DNA from: Diadema setosum
Taxonomy: Eukaryota; Echinodermata; Echinoidea; Diadematoida; Diadematidae
Assembly: GCF_964275005.1 (NCBI RefSeq)
Contig: NC_092690.1
Coordinates: forward strand, 10,544,010-10,608,009
Direction of reading: 5' to 3'
Length of the DNA: 64,000 nt
The first letter of the stretch is position 1. Each line of letters begins with the position of its first letter. Shown here piece by piece: positions 11,301-23,099 of the stretch. The notes beneath the pieces were generated by a model. It was not told the DNA's origin and did not search any database. It saw nothing but the letters and a program-made list of their open reading frames with translations. Both the position numbers and the translations under genes were made by a program.

Positions 11301-14300
11301 AACGGTCAAAATTCTGTGAAGAAGTTTTGAAGCCCTCACCTAGTGCCATCACATAAAGCAAACGGAATCGAAATCGGGTTAGAAATGGCGAAGGAGTAGC
11401 ATTTTGAAGCAAAATGTACAATATAGGTCAAAGGTCAAGGTCAAAGGTCACAACTGAAATTCTGTGTAGAAGTTTCAAAGCTCCCATGTAGTGCTATCAT
11501 ATAAAGCAAACAGAATCAAAATTGGCTCATAAATGACAGAGAAGTAGCAAATTGAACATTTTGATCACACACGGATGCACAGATGGACGGACGGACAGAC
11601 GGACGGACGGACAGACGGACACAAACACGTACGGAGCTAAGTAGCACCATCTTACACGCACACAATATATGTAGGTCGCATTATCATCCAGTTTGGAAGT
11701 TATGAAATGACTCGCTATTGAAATTATATCCAAAATCCAAGTATAGCTCTGGTTGATCAGATGCAATTTTCGTCAATCTTTCTTTAGTATTCCATTGTCA
11801 CCCCAGAAAAAAGGAAAAGTAGAAATTACGCGGTGCGTAAAATATGTCCCCACCCGAAGTAGCATTTTAGTAGCAAAATGTACAATATAGGTAAAAAATC
11901 AAGGTCAAAGGTCAAAGAAGTCAAAGGTCAAAAATTTGTGTAGAAGTTTTGAAGCCCTCACCTAGTGCCATCACAAAAAGCAAACGGAATCGAAATCGGG
12001 TTAGAAATGGCGAAGGAGTAGCATTTTGTAGCCAATGTACAATTTAGGTAAAAAATCAAGGTCAAAGGTCAAAGAAGTCAAAGGTCAAAATTCTGAGTAG
12101 AAGTTTTGAAGCCCTCACCTAGTGCCATCACATAAAGAAAACGGAATCGAAATCGGGTTAGAAACGGCGAAGGAGTAGCATTTTGTAGCCAATGTACAAT
12201 ATAGGTCAAAAATAAAGGTCAAAGGTCAAAGAAGTCAAAGGTCAAAATTCTGTGTAGAAGTTTTGAAGCCCTCATCTAGTGCCATCACATAAAGCAAACG
12301 GAAGTGAAATTGGGTTAGAAATGGCGGAGGAGTAGCATTTTGTAGCAAAATGTACAATGCAGGTCAGAAATCAAGGTCAAAGGTCAAAGAAGTCAAAGGT
12401 CAAAATTCTGTGTAGAAGTTTTGAAGCCCTCACCTAGTGCCATCACAAAAAGCAAACGGAATCGAAATCAGGTTAGAAATGGCGAAGGAGTAGCATTTTG
12501 TAGCAAAATGTACAATATAGGTCAAAAATCAAGGTCAAATGGTCAAAGAAGTCAAAGGTCTAAATTCTGTGTAGAAGTTTTGAAGCCCTCACCTAGTGCC
12601 ATCACAGAAAGCAAACGGAATCGAAATCGGGTTAGAAATGGCGAAGGAGTAGCATTTTGTAGCCAATGTACAATATAGGTCAAAAATCAAGGTCAAAGGT
12701 CAAAGAAGTCAACGGTCAAAATTCTGTGAAGAAGTTTTGAAGCCCTCACCTAGTGCCATCACATAAAGCAAACGGAATCGAAATCGGGTTAGAAATGGCG
12801 AAGGAGTAGCATTTTGAAGCAAAATGTACAATATAGGTCAAAGGTCAAGGTCAAAGGTCACAACTGAAATTCTGTGTAGAAGTTTCAAAGCTCCCATGTA
12901 GTGCTATCATATAAAGCAAACAGAATCAAAATTGGCTCATAAATGACAGAGAAGTAGCAAATTGAACATTTTGATCACACACGGATGCACAGATGGACGG
13001 ACGGACAGACGGACGGACGGACAGACGGACACAAACACGTACGGAGCCCGTTTCATAGTCCCCTGCTCGAACTCGTTCGGCGGGGACAAAAAGTAATCAA
13101 TTTCAAACCTACTGAAAATTGCTCACAGTGACAAATTATGTTTCAATCATCAGAGAACATGTTGTAGTATGTACATTACCTAATGAAAAATGCCAGAGGT
13201 CCCCCTCCCTATCCCATACATTATTAGTTTTGGGTGATTTCTCAAAAATGGGCAACTTCACGGCAAGTACTTTTCAGGGCTTTAATAGATCATATAGGTC
13301 TATCAAAACACATCATTAAATCTCTCTGCTGAGGCTGCATGTACTGTTACATGCATGCAATTATCATAATGATATGTCCTACAGACTCTTACCTGTGTTT
13401 CATTCTTCAAAATGGGAAATTCCTCAAGAATTTCTTTGACAGAATGTTGGGCAATAAAATCCATTCTATATCTCCTCGTTTTCTCCATCTTGTCCTTCAC
13501 AAGTGCCATATCTGGGTTCCTTTCGGCTGCCAACTGTTGTAACACCAGTGTGTCTTGATGCATGCTGACAGCATCTTCACCAGGTTGATTGGTCTATTAT
13601 GCAAAAGTTGTCGCAATCATAACTGAGATATGAATATGTTTAAAATTTGCTTTTATCAGTACAAACATTACCTTAGTTAAAATTACAAATTTAATCTATA
13701 TAGATTTTAACTAATCTAATTGAAATTTTTGATCAGAAATGATAGTTAGGGCCATATGATATTTTAATTAATAGACTATTCACCTGATGGAAAATTATAG
13801 CTATAAATCAAACCCAGATATATCATAAAAATGTACATGGTAAAATGAACTCTTCTTGCAAGTTATCACTTGACATTAAAGAATGCAAGCCTGGATCTCA
13901 ACATGCATCAGCCCTCACTTTTTTTCTTCTTTAATTCACATCCATGTGTGTGTGCATGTATATTTTCTTTCTGGGTTCTTGGGGGCAACCAATAGAATTT
14001 TTTCCATTTTGTAATATCCATCTCCAATTTCATTTGAGCTCTGATTACAAATATTTGATTGTTTAAATGTTACAGCCTTAACGTACATTTAAGACAAATG
14101 GTATGTCTTAAAATGAAATCATGTCATTTGGAATCTGGTGAGGCAATTAATGGTCAGTATGCTTTGTACAATGTATGCATATTAGCTAAGTGACACAAGT
14201 ACAGGGGATATGATACATACCTCTACAGAATCTCGCTTGGCACGTATAGAGGGTGGCTGATTCCGATCCACTGCAGCCTTCTTGTGGCCGTATACCTCCC

Positions 14301-17300
14301 TCTTCTTCAGAACATCGTTACTCTGCATAGGAGACCGCTCATATTTGAATTTGTTGATGAGTGACTCTTTCCAGGTATCCTTCAATGAAACATGAAAATC
14401 ATAACACAAGCAACAAAAAATGTACTTGCATTCATTACTCAACTAAAGGAATATACATATTATACATTGAAAAAAAAATCACTACAAATTGTCTACCTCA
14501 CATCCCCTTGGTGATTTCATGCACCTAACAAGGCCGATCTTGATCAAATGAAAAACACCTGGCATACATATACTGTACATGTACTACACAATTATACAAT
14601 TGTACAATCAGGTCCAATGAGGCACATCACAGTGTATGCAAGGGAAATCTATACTTACATATCCTGACGAATTCTGAGCTCTGTCCTTCAGTACAGGAAA
14701 TTTTGTAACCAGGGTACTGCACACAAATTTGTATTGTGATGGTGTAGGGTACCTGCAAGTACAGTACATACAAACTGTACATGTAAGCACAGTTTAATAT
14801 TTAAAATGCAAATACACTTAATGAATTCCAAGAATTAGAAAGTGTACTGACCTCACATTAGAGTTGTTTTTTTGTTTTTTTTTTACATTACACACTGATA
14901 GCGAAAAATAGTAAGCTGGTACTTCACAGCTTGCCATTCAATTTACACCATGTATTGTAAAACAAATACAGTTTTCATCTATTTAAAGAAGCAGTCTTCA
15001 ATTTCCCGAAGACACAAAACATACAATTGAAATGACAAATTCATTCTCATACAAGGACATGACAGTATCTTTAAATCTAATAAAATTCAAATAGTAACTG
15101 TTGATGAATCGAGAACTATTTCTGAGAAAAGTATAATATAGTACAATATTATAACTATACAGTAAAACCAAATTCTTGTACAATTAACTAAAAGCATTTG
15201 ATGAAGTAAGCTGATATTCGCATTTTCTTTTCTTTTTTTTTTCTTTTTTTTTTTTGTTATATTCACAACCACTGAAGGATGAATGGAACAAATCTGGAAT
15301 TAATATCTCAGAACTTTATGTCCCACAAAGACGATGTCCAATTGTACATGCACCTGCCTTTTTGAAAAGTTATTATATTAATGCAATGAATATCAATGTG
15401 AAGGATCTTTACAAACATTAACATTTCTTTATCAAACTCAGTCTCACCGTACGATAGATGTATGTATCATGTGTACATTCCTTTACTGGTCACACACATA
15501 CACAAAACAAAATATTGACATGAACAAGCTACAGTAAACAACATCAGAGAAAGTTTCCACATCACAAAAGTATTCCAAATTTGAATTACAATTTTCATGT
15601 ACATGTAACACGGATTAGAGAAACTGGTACAATATACTTACATTGTGCGTTGTGAAACATCCTCATATAACTTTTTAACTATTTTGGAGCGCCACTTCCT
15701 CTCGAGTACAATGGGGCTGTCCTCCTTCAATAGATTCCTCACATCAGCAGGCATTGTCGGTAGAGTGTAGTTCAAATGCCAGTCTGAGTCGACAGATGCA
15801 CATCTCTGAACAGGATTTCTGGAAGAGGAGCAATATGTGTACAATACATAAATCTGTGAACTCACTGCAGTCTTCTTGCACTAAGTGAATGGGATTTGTT
15901 GTGTGTGTGTATATATATTTTCTGTGAACATGTACACTTAACATTAACTTTAACACCAAACAAATAGTGATCTGTAAGACAGCACCACAATTTGAGCATA
16001 CTGGTACCGTCTAATAGGGTGCCCCGTCAGTGATGGTATACATCTGAAGTACTGATTGAGGTGAGGATTCAGCATTTAAGTTTTTCGAGGATACACTAGT
16101 TTAGAAACCAATGCATGAAACATTAAAGAGGATACAATCCTACAAGATAATGAAAGTTTACTTGATTAAAATAGGTTTTGAAATGGCTGAGATATCAACA
16201 ACAAAAAAAAAAAGAAAGAAAGAAAGAAAGAAAGAGACCCTTGTAACAGGTGGGTTCTACTTTTTTTTTTTAACACAGCTGTATTAGGATTGCTTTGTTG
16301 TGACAATCTCAGCCACGTCAAACCAATTTTCGTCAAATAAACTTTGAATTCCTCTCAGAATTACATGTTCTTTTATATTTCAGAAGAGGTTTATCATTAT
16401 TTAAATCTAACAAAAAAAAAAAAAAAAAGTTGGACACCTGAAACCCCTCTCAACTAAAACTACACAACTGTATACCATCCCTTCAAAGGTACAGGCCTTA
16501 CAAGACTATGTACAAACATTTGTACAATGCACATGAATAGCAACACCCACTACTGGTGGTTTTCACCTTCTACCTTGTACAATTTGTACATGATGTACAT
16601 TGCGATAACATACTGCAAAACTTAAACTGCATAATAGCACACATAGTACCAAAAGACAGCCACTGAAGGATCAATGGAACAAATCTACAATCCCACAATT
16701 AGAATGCAAAATAGACCAGATTGTACATTGTAATTTCATTTTGTGCAGGAGCAGAATAAGGTCATTTGTACCAACAGACAGTTTGGCTTCTTAATTCACT
16801 GAAATACAATGTATAAAACAATTGTGATATGATGACTATTCATGAGATCCTTATCTATGGTGCTTGTTAGCACATCCATCTGACAAGAAGCTTGGTATTT
16901 GGTAATATCAAAAAGTTGCTATTGCATTCAATACAAAACAACGAAATGGACGCCTGTTAAATTGTCAACTGATGGTCAATTCTTGTCCACATCACAAAAA
17001 ATATTTCACATTTAAATAAAAATACAATTGTCAGATACCATGGATTAGAAAAAAATTAGAAATGTCACTATGGCGACTGGTATGCCTCCGCCATAATGCA
17101 TGGTTCTCCTAATAGGTCTATAGTACATGTGGACAATGTGTGATTACATTTTCATAAAATTGGCAAAATATTAAAATGACAAGTTGGTCACAAATGTGTT
17201 GAATGTTCACCTTCCTTGACCTAGGTTTAATTGGATAAATAGGAGAGCATGTTTGGAGATTTAAGAACTTTAACTTGACTTTGATCCATTCATACGTTTA

Positions 17301-18470
17301 TGCACTGTGTAATTTTCAAGGTATGGAGAAAAAGTGCAATTTCTGTATTGAATAGTAAATTGTTGCCATTTTCAAGTGGCCTTTGACCCTAAAATTCATA
17401 TTAAGATAATCACTGTCAGGCAGAACATGCATAAATATGTAGTAAGTTTCAAGACAACTTGAATCATTTCCTAGATATGGAGGAAACAGTTAGTTCAGCA
17501 CTTTCACTTCATCTTTGTTCTTTTGACTTTTGAGGCAAAAACAAAGAAAATGAAAAAAAAAAAACTTCCCAGAGAATCTCTATTGGGTTATACATGCATA
17601 CACCAAGTGGTAAAAAAAAATAATCCTAACCCATGAACCCTAAATTCTCTAGATAATCACTGCCAGTCAATACTACTACATATGTTCCATGAAGATACCT
17701 TGAACAATTTCCAAGGTATAGAGAAAAAAAGTGAAATTTTAATATTTTACTTGACCTTTTGACCTTTAACCTTTAACCTCATGACCTGAAACTTTCACCA
17801 GAGAATCTTAATTGTGTAATACATGTATAGACTAAGTTTCACGAAAATATCTTCAGGCAATGCATAGATATGGAGGAAATAGTGAAATTTTACATATTTG
17901 ACCTTGACCTTTTGACCTTTGACCTTGAGCATGTGCACTCAAAAGTTGATAGGCACAACTTCACCCCGTAATACACATACATGCCAAGTTTCATTAGGAT
18001 ATCTCAAAAGGTGTTTTAGTTACGCTTGCCACAAAATTCATTACGGACGGACGGAAGGACGGACGGACGGACGGACAACCCGAAAACATAATGCCTCCGG
18101 CTCCACTTCATGGCGGAGGCATAAAAAACAACAACCTTTGTAGTACAATATACATTGTACAAATACATTGGAATGTAACTTACTGAGATGTTGGAGTTTG
18201 GGACATTTCTTCATCTTGCTGCTGTTCCACATCATTGTTTTCTTGAACAAGTACTTGTATCTTGGATTTGTTAGGTGGCAAATCCTGGTCAAGGTCGATC
18301 CAATCACTCCAGTCCTCATTGTAGACCTGAATAATTGGAACACTACAACAGTCGTCTCTGGAAGCTTAAATGTCTCCTTCATCTTCTTCAAGAAACTCTT
18401 AATGTTGCAGTCATTCCCCACTGCGACTATCTTTTTTGATTGGCAGCATGACACATGGTAACGCAACATC
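8112..18470 (-). CDS. SAMD3-like protein, eight-exon gene B (span)
   Basis: Exons in order of translation: B1 18470-18184, B2 15818-15642, B3 14752-14659, B4 14379-14221, B5 13593-13393, B6 10263-10083, B7 9091-9015, B8 8399-8112. Every junction has AG/GT signals, and all phases match through to a TGA stop, giving about 484 codons. B1 is PB1/ubiquitin-like (IQVYNEDWSDWIDLDED in the second copy). B2-B4 carry the family motifs LPTMPADV, LYEDVSQ-TM, YPTPSQY and DTWKESLINKFKYER. B8 holds the conserved tail, ending in LRFLNNLHKVDL. This is the large fish/invertebrate family annotated as SAMD3-like; no SAM domain is visible. Cellular function is unknown. B1 of this copy is 8 bases longer than in the second copy (18184-18470 versus 55802-56080), which shifts the frame. 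So either this copy is damaged or translation starts downstream. Any 5' exon upstream of B1 was not found. Confidence 0.75.
9015..9091 (-). CDS. Gene B exon 7
   Basis: This 77-base exon lies between TTATATTAG and GTATGT. Joined to the single G left by exon 6 it reads DLTVDACSLLLPLLLGEKD and then LMYVINK. This matches the family segment in which a leucine-rich 'LP.LL.ED' motif is followed by a short phenylalanine/valine stretch. The exact phase agreement on both sides supports it despite its size. Confidence 0.7.
9642..9855. mobile_element. Pogo/Tigger-like MITE in gene B intron
   Basis: The left end is TACAATGGAATCTCATTATAA and the right end, inverted, is TACAGTGGATCTCAAACGAAC. Ends of the form CAGTGGAACCTC with TA target sites are typical of pogo/Tigger-type elements. 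No coding capacity. The inverted similarity is diverged, so this copy is old. Confidence 0.4.
10083..10263 (-). CDS. Gene B exon 6
   Basis: It is preceded by GCTTTTCCAG and followed by GTGCGA. It encodes LLAELQAAYGGKDVHAFLCK followed by FFLEAADGIMALARKN. In related SAMD3-like proteins this region links the charged central part to the C-terminal domain. It starts in phase 0 after exon 5 and leaves one base for exon 7. Confidence 0.72.
10541..13092. mobile_element. Tandem-repeat Helitron/Helentron-type element, family 2, copy 1, internally duplicated
   Basis: The core element runs from about 10717 (GAAATTACGCGGTGCG, then TGTCCCC) to 13092 (CGGCGGGGACAAAAA). Inside are head-to-tail monomers of 157 bases, recognisable by GAAGCCCTCACCTAGTGCCA, followed by a (GGAC)n microsatellite and a 3' hairpin (CCCCTGCTCGAAC...GTTCGGCGGGG). 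Inverted TGTCCCC-GCCG ends, a monomer core, an ACGG-type microsatellite and a terminal hairpin match the known 'pearl'/HINE type of non-autonomous Helentrons. Positions 10541-11636 and the segment beginning at 11637 are a nearly identical tandem duplication of about 1.1 kb that includes 5' flanking DNA. The second unit has about two extra monomers. Confidence 0.65.
13393..13593 (-). CDS. Gene B exon 5
   Basis: 67 codons, phase 0 on both sides, between TGCATAATAG and GTAAGA. It is charged and probably helical: ERNPDMALVKDKMEKTRRYR, then IKEILEEFP-type sequence. The corresponding fish segment has 'MTLVHQKMNLTFSLRRREIV...IKDIMERWPALF', which this matches in order and spacing. Exons 5-8 have no counterpart in the second gene copy. 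Confidence 0.75.
13594..14187. other. Intron 4 of gene B up to the duplication breakpoint
   Basis: AT-rich, with no feature recognised. Homology to the second gene copy begins at 14188, so the left breakpoint of the segmental duplication lies inside this intron, between exons 5 and 4. Confidence 0.5.
14221..14379 (-). CDS. Gene B exon 4
   Basis: 53 codons in phase 0, between TCATTGAAG and GTATGT. DTWKESLINKFKYERSP is the family signature in which a tryptophan/leucine helix precedes a lysine/arginine-rich segment (KKREVYGHKKAAVDRN). The basic stretch could be a nuclear localisation or nucleic-acid contact region, but that is inference only. Confidence 0.8.
14659..14752 (-). CDS. Gene B exon 3
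   Basis: 94 bases between ACTTGCAG and GTAAGT. It completes an ATG codon across the splice junction and reads YPTPSQYKFVCSTLVTKFP, then VLKDRAQNSSGY. The order 'TM-YP...Y..V...L...FP.LKD' is diagnostic of SAMD3-like proteins. The equivalent unit in gene A is exon A5. Confidence 0.8.
14760..15641. other. Intron 2 of gene B
   Basis: AT-rich sequence homologous to 53559-54260 in copy 2 but about 200 bases longer near its left end. It contains a poly-T tract at 15230-15256 and nothing I can name. Confidence 0.5.
15642..15818 (-). CDS. Gene B exon 2
   Basis: 177 bases between CTCTTCCAG and GTAAGT. It encodes WHLNYTLPTMPADVRNLLK, followed by KLYEDVSQRTM across the next junction. This is the 'LP.FP..V...L' block that starts the conserved body of SAMD3-like proteins. 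Copy 2 lacks one codon here (CASDSDW versus CASVDSDW). Confidence 0.8.
15819..17055. other. Intron 1 of gene B, distal part
   Basis: Intronic DNA homologous to copy 2, with (AAAG)n at about 16204-16235 and several homopolymers. No gene or named repeat was recognised. Confidence 0.45.
17056..18125. mobile_element. Helitron/Helentron-type non-autonomous element, family 1, copy 1
   Basis: This insertion is present in gene copy 1 only; the empty site is at about 55740-55752 in copy 2. It starts TTAGAAATGTCACTATGG with TGCCTCCGCCA just inside, and ends in a hairpin GCCTCCGG...CGGAGGC followed by ATAAAAA. The interior has degenerate repeats built on CAAGGTATGGAG and runs of TGACCTTTTGACCTTT. A (GGAC)n microsatellite lies at 18043-18076. 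Inverted subterminal repeats, a microsatellite and a terminal 3' hairpin inserted in an A-rich tract fit the HINE type. There is no Rep/helicase coding, so it is non-autonomous. Confidence 0.6.
18184..18470 (-). CDS. Gene B exon 1, PB1-like domain, copy with 8-base insertion
   Basis: It follows GTGTTTTCAG and ends at GTAAGT. The in-frame ATG is its second base, so either translation begins here or an unseen upstream exon precedes it. It reads MLRYHVSCCQSKKIVAVGND, then SFLKKMKETFKLPETT. Here an extra 8 bases relative to copy 2 shift the frame away from the PB1-like remainder. The downstream half of the domain (DWSDWIDLD, IQVLVQENND, EEMSQTPTSQ) is still encoded in the other frame. The gene is otherwise intact, so this is the only obvious lesion in copy 1. 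Confidence 0.72.
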
Positions 18471-18506
18471 CTGAAAACACAATTAAACAGTGGAAAGAGA
18501 CCACAG

Positions 18507-21500
18507 AGGGGCAATTCCACGGTAACTAACGTTACGCGTAAGGATTTTCATGAAATTGTTTACGTTGTAGTTTTGTGAATGAAAGCACCTGGGGCTTGCA
18601 ATTAGCATTGATGAATGAGTTCATGAGAATGAAGAAATAGGTGGAAAGTTTTTCTCTCAAACTGCATTTTTTATCACATACTTTGTAGCAAGTGAAAATG
18701 TGTCGGTAACTGATGTTACGGAAAAAGGACATGGGGAAATTATGGTGTAGATTTAAATGGAAATATCTCATGTCCCTGGCTTCTAGCCTTTATGTGTTTA
18801 ATATGGCAATACACCTAGGTTCTTAGGAACAGGTGTGCAAAATAATGTGCACTTTAGATATTTCCTTTTCGCACCATGCCAATTTCAGTGAAGGCATGAC
18901 GGTAACTGATGTTACGCTTACATTTGCCATAGGGTTTACACATGCAAAATCATGATTGGGAATAGTTTTGTGATATTTTATAATTCTGACCTTTCAGAAT
19001 GATTTGTTTGATATGGCATCATACCTTGGTTCATCAATTATAAATACACAAATGAAACGAAACATTCGTCCATTTTCTTTGTGTTCTATGAAAACTTAAA
19101 GGTAAACATATCAGTAACTGATGTTACACATACATTTGCTATGGGGTTTACAGAGAACTAATTCATTCAACAGGTTATTCCTGCTGCAGTATACCAGTAA
19201 CAATCCCAGGCAATTACTTAGCAAAAAATTAAAACAAAATCTAAAGACACAAATTGGGTGGGGCCCTTAGGGGGCAACCCCCCCCCCCCCCAATGCCATA
19301 GCACAGTTGGGCAAAAATAATGTAAATGCACCAGAGGATATTTCTTGACATTTGTCTTAAGATTGAATGCTTATTCAACAGTTATGATTACACAGAGCCA
19401 TTTAGATTCAGCAGTTCCAAGTATAGATATATTGACATATGATAACTAAGGTGTTTTTTTTTTTTTTTATGAACAGGAAAGTTTCTATCTACAGTGCCCC
19501 ACCCATAATACCCTGCAGTACTACACAAAACACGGATATTTCTGTGTGTGAAGAAAATATCTTTCAGGTCATGGGAAAAAAAAAAACACATATCAACTCA
19601 TAAATATGCATGAATATGTATGAAATCTACTGTGATATAAAATATTTCTTCTTCTTTTCTGTATTTTACTCCTTCTCCTTCAAGGCATTGTTAGGGCCAT
19701 AAATAAATTAAAAAATGATCTCCATCATCAATTGATTTAAATGAAAAGTGTTGCACTTTTAATATTTCTCTGTGAAGAAGAAACATTATGCTTTTTTGGT
19801 CAAAAGAGCATTATTGGTTTATTCCTTGCTTGAAGTAATATAACTGTTTTCTTTTCCTTTTCACTGATGTATCAAGGCTTGCAAATACATCCCAGATACC
19901 AAGAAATAGGACTTTGCAACGAAAAAATACTAAGATCAATATAAACGAATCTTCCTGTTCATAATTATCATGTATTACAAAATGTCCCTGTAAAGTAATA
20001 AACAAATATGAACATTTTTTTTTCCCCTAGAATCACCTAGACTCACTTTGAGCAACATCAGTGTTAAACATTGAGCAACATCAGTGTTAAGTTTCAAACA
20101 GTAATGACAGTACATGCCTTATGTACCATAATACAAGATGTGCCACATTTACTAAACCACACATTTAAGTGCAAGCGAAGAAATATATCTGTTTGTGCAT
20201 TTGCCTTGAGGTAGAAACTTCACTAAGCTTCCAGAAAAGAAGAAAAATGCTAGCAAAAGCAATCATAAGTAAAGATTATAAAACTGTTGGTATACAGCTG
20301 TACACAAGCTTTTGTATCGAAAAGGTGGTTACCATGCAACCACGTCATTGATTAGGCCTACAAACTTTGGTAGCTTTATCATCCCGTAGGACTGTGAATG
20401 TAATGTATCTAATTTGAGTGCATATATTGCATGTGGTAAACCTAAACTTCCAGATGATTTAACCTTAAACTTGTGCTGAATCGAAAATCAAAACCTCAAG
20501 CCCCCCCCCCAAAAAAAAAGATAATTATGATACATAAATAAATAAATAAACTTTTAAAAAATGAAATAAAATGAAAAAAAAAATGTATCCATGGACGTAC
20601 CATAGTGATGACATCATTCCCTATCAAAGGGATTGCTGCTCTATGTTGATAATCTTTGACTTCCCATATGTATTGAAATGGCCTTAAGTCAAACAAGGAA
20701 AAGTAGAAATTACGCGGTGCGTAATATATGTCCCCGCCGGAAGTAGCATTTAGTAGCAAAATGTACAATATAGGTAAAAAGATCAAGGTCAAAGGTCAAA
20801 GAAGTCAAAGGTCAAAATTCTATGTAGAAGTTTTGAAGCCCTCACCTAGTGCCATCACATAAAGCAAACGGAATCGAAATCGGGTTAGAAATGGCGAAGG
20901 AGTAGCATTTTGTAGCCAATGTACAATATAGGTAAAAAATCAAGGTCAAAGGTCAAAGAAGTCAAAGGACACAATTCTGTGTAGAAGTTTTGAAGCCCTC
21001 ACCTAGTGCCATCACATAAAGCAAACGGAATCGAAATCGGGTTAGAAATGGCGAAGGAGTAGCATTTAATAGCAAAATGTACAATACAGGTCAAAAATCA
21101 AGGTCAGAGGTCAAAGAAGTCGAAGGTCAAAATTCTGTGTAGAAGTTTTGAAGCCCTCACCAAGTGCCATCACTTAAAGCAAACGGAATTGAAATCGGGT
21201 TACAAATGGCAAAGGAGTAGCATTTTGTAGCAAAATGTACAATTTAGGTCAAAAATCAAGGTCAAAGGTCAAAGAAGTCAAAGGTCAAAATTCTGTGTAG
21301 AAGTTTTGAAGCCCTCACCTAGTGCCATCATATAAAGCAAACGGAATCGAAATCGGGTTAGAAATGGCGAAGGAGTAGCATTTTGTAGCCAATGTACAAT
21401 ATAGGCAAAAAATCAAGGTCAAAGGTCAAAGAAGTCAAAGGTCAAAATTCTGTGTAGAAGTTTTGAAGCCCTCACCTAGTGCCATCATATAAAGCAAACG

Positions 21501-22592
21501 GAATCGAAATCGGGTTAAAAATGGCGAAGAAGTAGCATTTTGTAGCCAATGTACAATATAGGCAAAAAATCAAGGTCAAAGGTCAAAGAAGTCAAAGGTC
21601 AAAATTCTGTGTAGAAGTTTTGAAGCCCTCACCTAGTGCCATCATATAAAGCAAACGGAATCGAAATCGGGTTAGAAATGGCAAAGGAGTAGCATTTTGT
21701 AGCAAAATGTACAATATAGGTCAAAGGTCAAGGTCAAAGGTCACAACTGAAATTCTTTATAGAAGTTTCAAAGCTCCCATGTAGTGCTATCATATAAAGC
21801 AAACAGAATCAAAATCGGGTTAGAAATGGCGAAGGAGTAGCATTTTGAACATTTTGATCACACACGGACGCACGGACGGACGCACGGACGGACACACGGA
21901 CGCACGGACGGACACACGGACACACGGACACACACACACGTACGGAGCCCGTTTCATAGTCCCCTGCTCGAACTCGTTCGGCGGGGACAAAAATTTGCCT
22001 CAGTTATAATTACTGTCATGGTAACTGACGTTACATACTCATGTATGACGTTTCGGTAACTGACGTTACACATTTTAAAGTGTTCATTTTGACTCTCCAG
22101 TATGCCAAGTATCCTTATTTCTGGTATTAAAAGAAAGGCATATGGGCATACATTAGAAATCCAAAGTTACATCATACAGCTCACTTTCTTTGATGAATAA
22201 AGTTAAAAATTTCATGTTTTTGGTAACTGACGTTACATCCATCACTGTCAAACTAATTAAAAGTTTTCATCAAATTCTGTAAAGCAACCAGCTTTTTTTT
22301 CTATCGTGTGGTAAAAGACTTCTCTGGTAACTGCATACATATAAAAGATTGTTGTTTAGAGTACTAGTAAAGTGGATATACAGAGAGTAAGTTATGTGAC
22401 AATACACTCTTTTTACCATTGAGTTATAGGCATATTTTGGCAGCCATTTTGAAAATCAAAATGGCCGCTTTTATTGAAAAACATAATGATTCTTAAAACT
22501 TCAACTCAAGTATTGTCTGAAAATGCATGGTGTTTGAAACAAATATCATTTTGAATTTTTGACACCTGTGTCCTATGTACCGTGGAATTGCC
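18507..22592. mobile_element. 4-kb DNA transposon with palindromic subterminal repeats
   Basis: This insertion is present in gene copy 1 only; the empty site reads CCACAGCTATAAATG in copy 2 (around 56111-56125). The termini are GGGGCAATTCCACGGTAAC and, inverted, GGGCAATTCCACGGTAC. A target duplication of 2-3 bases (AG or CAG) fits. The palindrome GTAACTGAYGTTAC recurs near the left end (about 18522, 18705, 18902, 19113) and near the right end (about 22020, 22055, 22222), but not in the middle. This is the layout of transposase-binding sites. No transposase is encoded, and a family 2 element is nested inside (20695-21993). Superfamily not assigned. Confidence 0.7.
20695..21993. mobile_element. 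Family 2 tandem-repeat element, copy 2, nested
   Basis: It has the same ends as the 10717-13092 element (AAATTACGCGGTGCG and TGTCCCCGCCG at the left, CGGCGGGGACAAAAA at the right). It carries about seven 157-base monomers, then an ACGG/CACACGG microsatellite (21868-21935) and the same terminal hairpin. It lies inside the 18507-22592 transposon, so it is younger than that insertion. Confidence 0.68.
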
Positions 22593-23099
22593 CAGCTATA
22601 AATGCATGTAGTGTCCAGGAGGATAACGCATAATGGCTATACACTGGTTGTGTACGGATGTACAAGTGTACAGTACATGGCTATGTACAGTACCTCACAA
22701 GCTGATTGACGGTCCATACAAGGCATCTAAATCCATTTAACTTGAAAATTACTACAATTATTTTGAAGTTTATGTGAGCACAATTCATTAAATGGGCCAT
22801 TCCATGGTTTTTAGACATAGCGCTTTTTTGAGGGAGAGTTACAAGTGTAAATGCATTCAACCTCTCCGTATTGATTCAATTGTTTTCAATGTTACAAATA
22901 CTGTACAGTCTCAGGCCTAAAAATTACCATGATTACGGAGATAAATAAAATGTAAATAAAAATAATATATTTGCCTTACTGAGGTAAAATTTGTTATTGA
23001 CAGAGAGCTAAAGGACAAGGCGTCTGCCTTTCTGGATGTGTAGCAAATAACTTTACTGATATTACCTGCAGGCATGTAATTGTTGGATTTAGACACATG
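22593..23099. promoter_or_regulatory. Upstream region of gene B (duplicated)
   Basis: It is homologous to 56114-56630 and lies directly upstream of exon B1 in the ancestral arrangement. It is AT-rich. No TATA box or initiator can be singled out. It is listed because any first exon or promoter of gene B should be within this segment or in the composite element beside it. Confidence 0.3.

Noticed and set aside
11527-13091. Tandem 157-base repeats as a CRISPR array or coding repeat protein
   Set aside because: The monomers are contiguous without spacers, contain stops in all frames, and sit between transposon-type ends in animal DNA.
18041-18075. RPSVRPSVRP-type peptides (also near 11580, 25545, 50430)
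   Set aside because: These are translations of the (GGAC)n microsatellites of the repeat elements.
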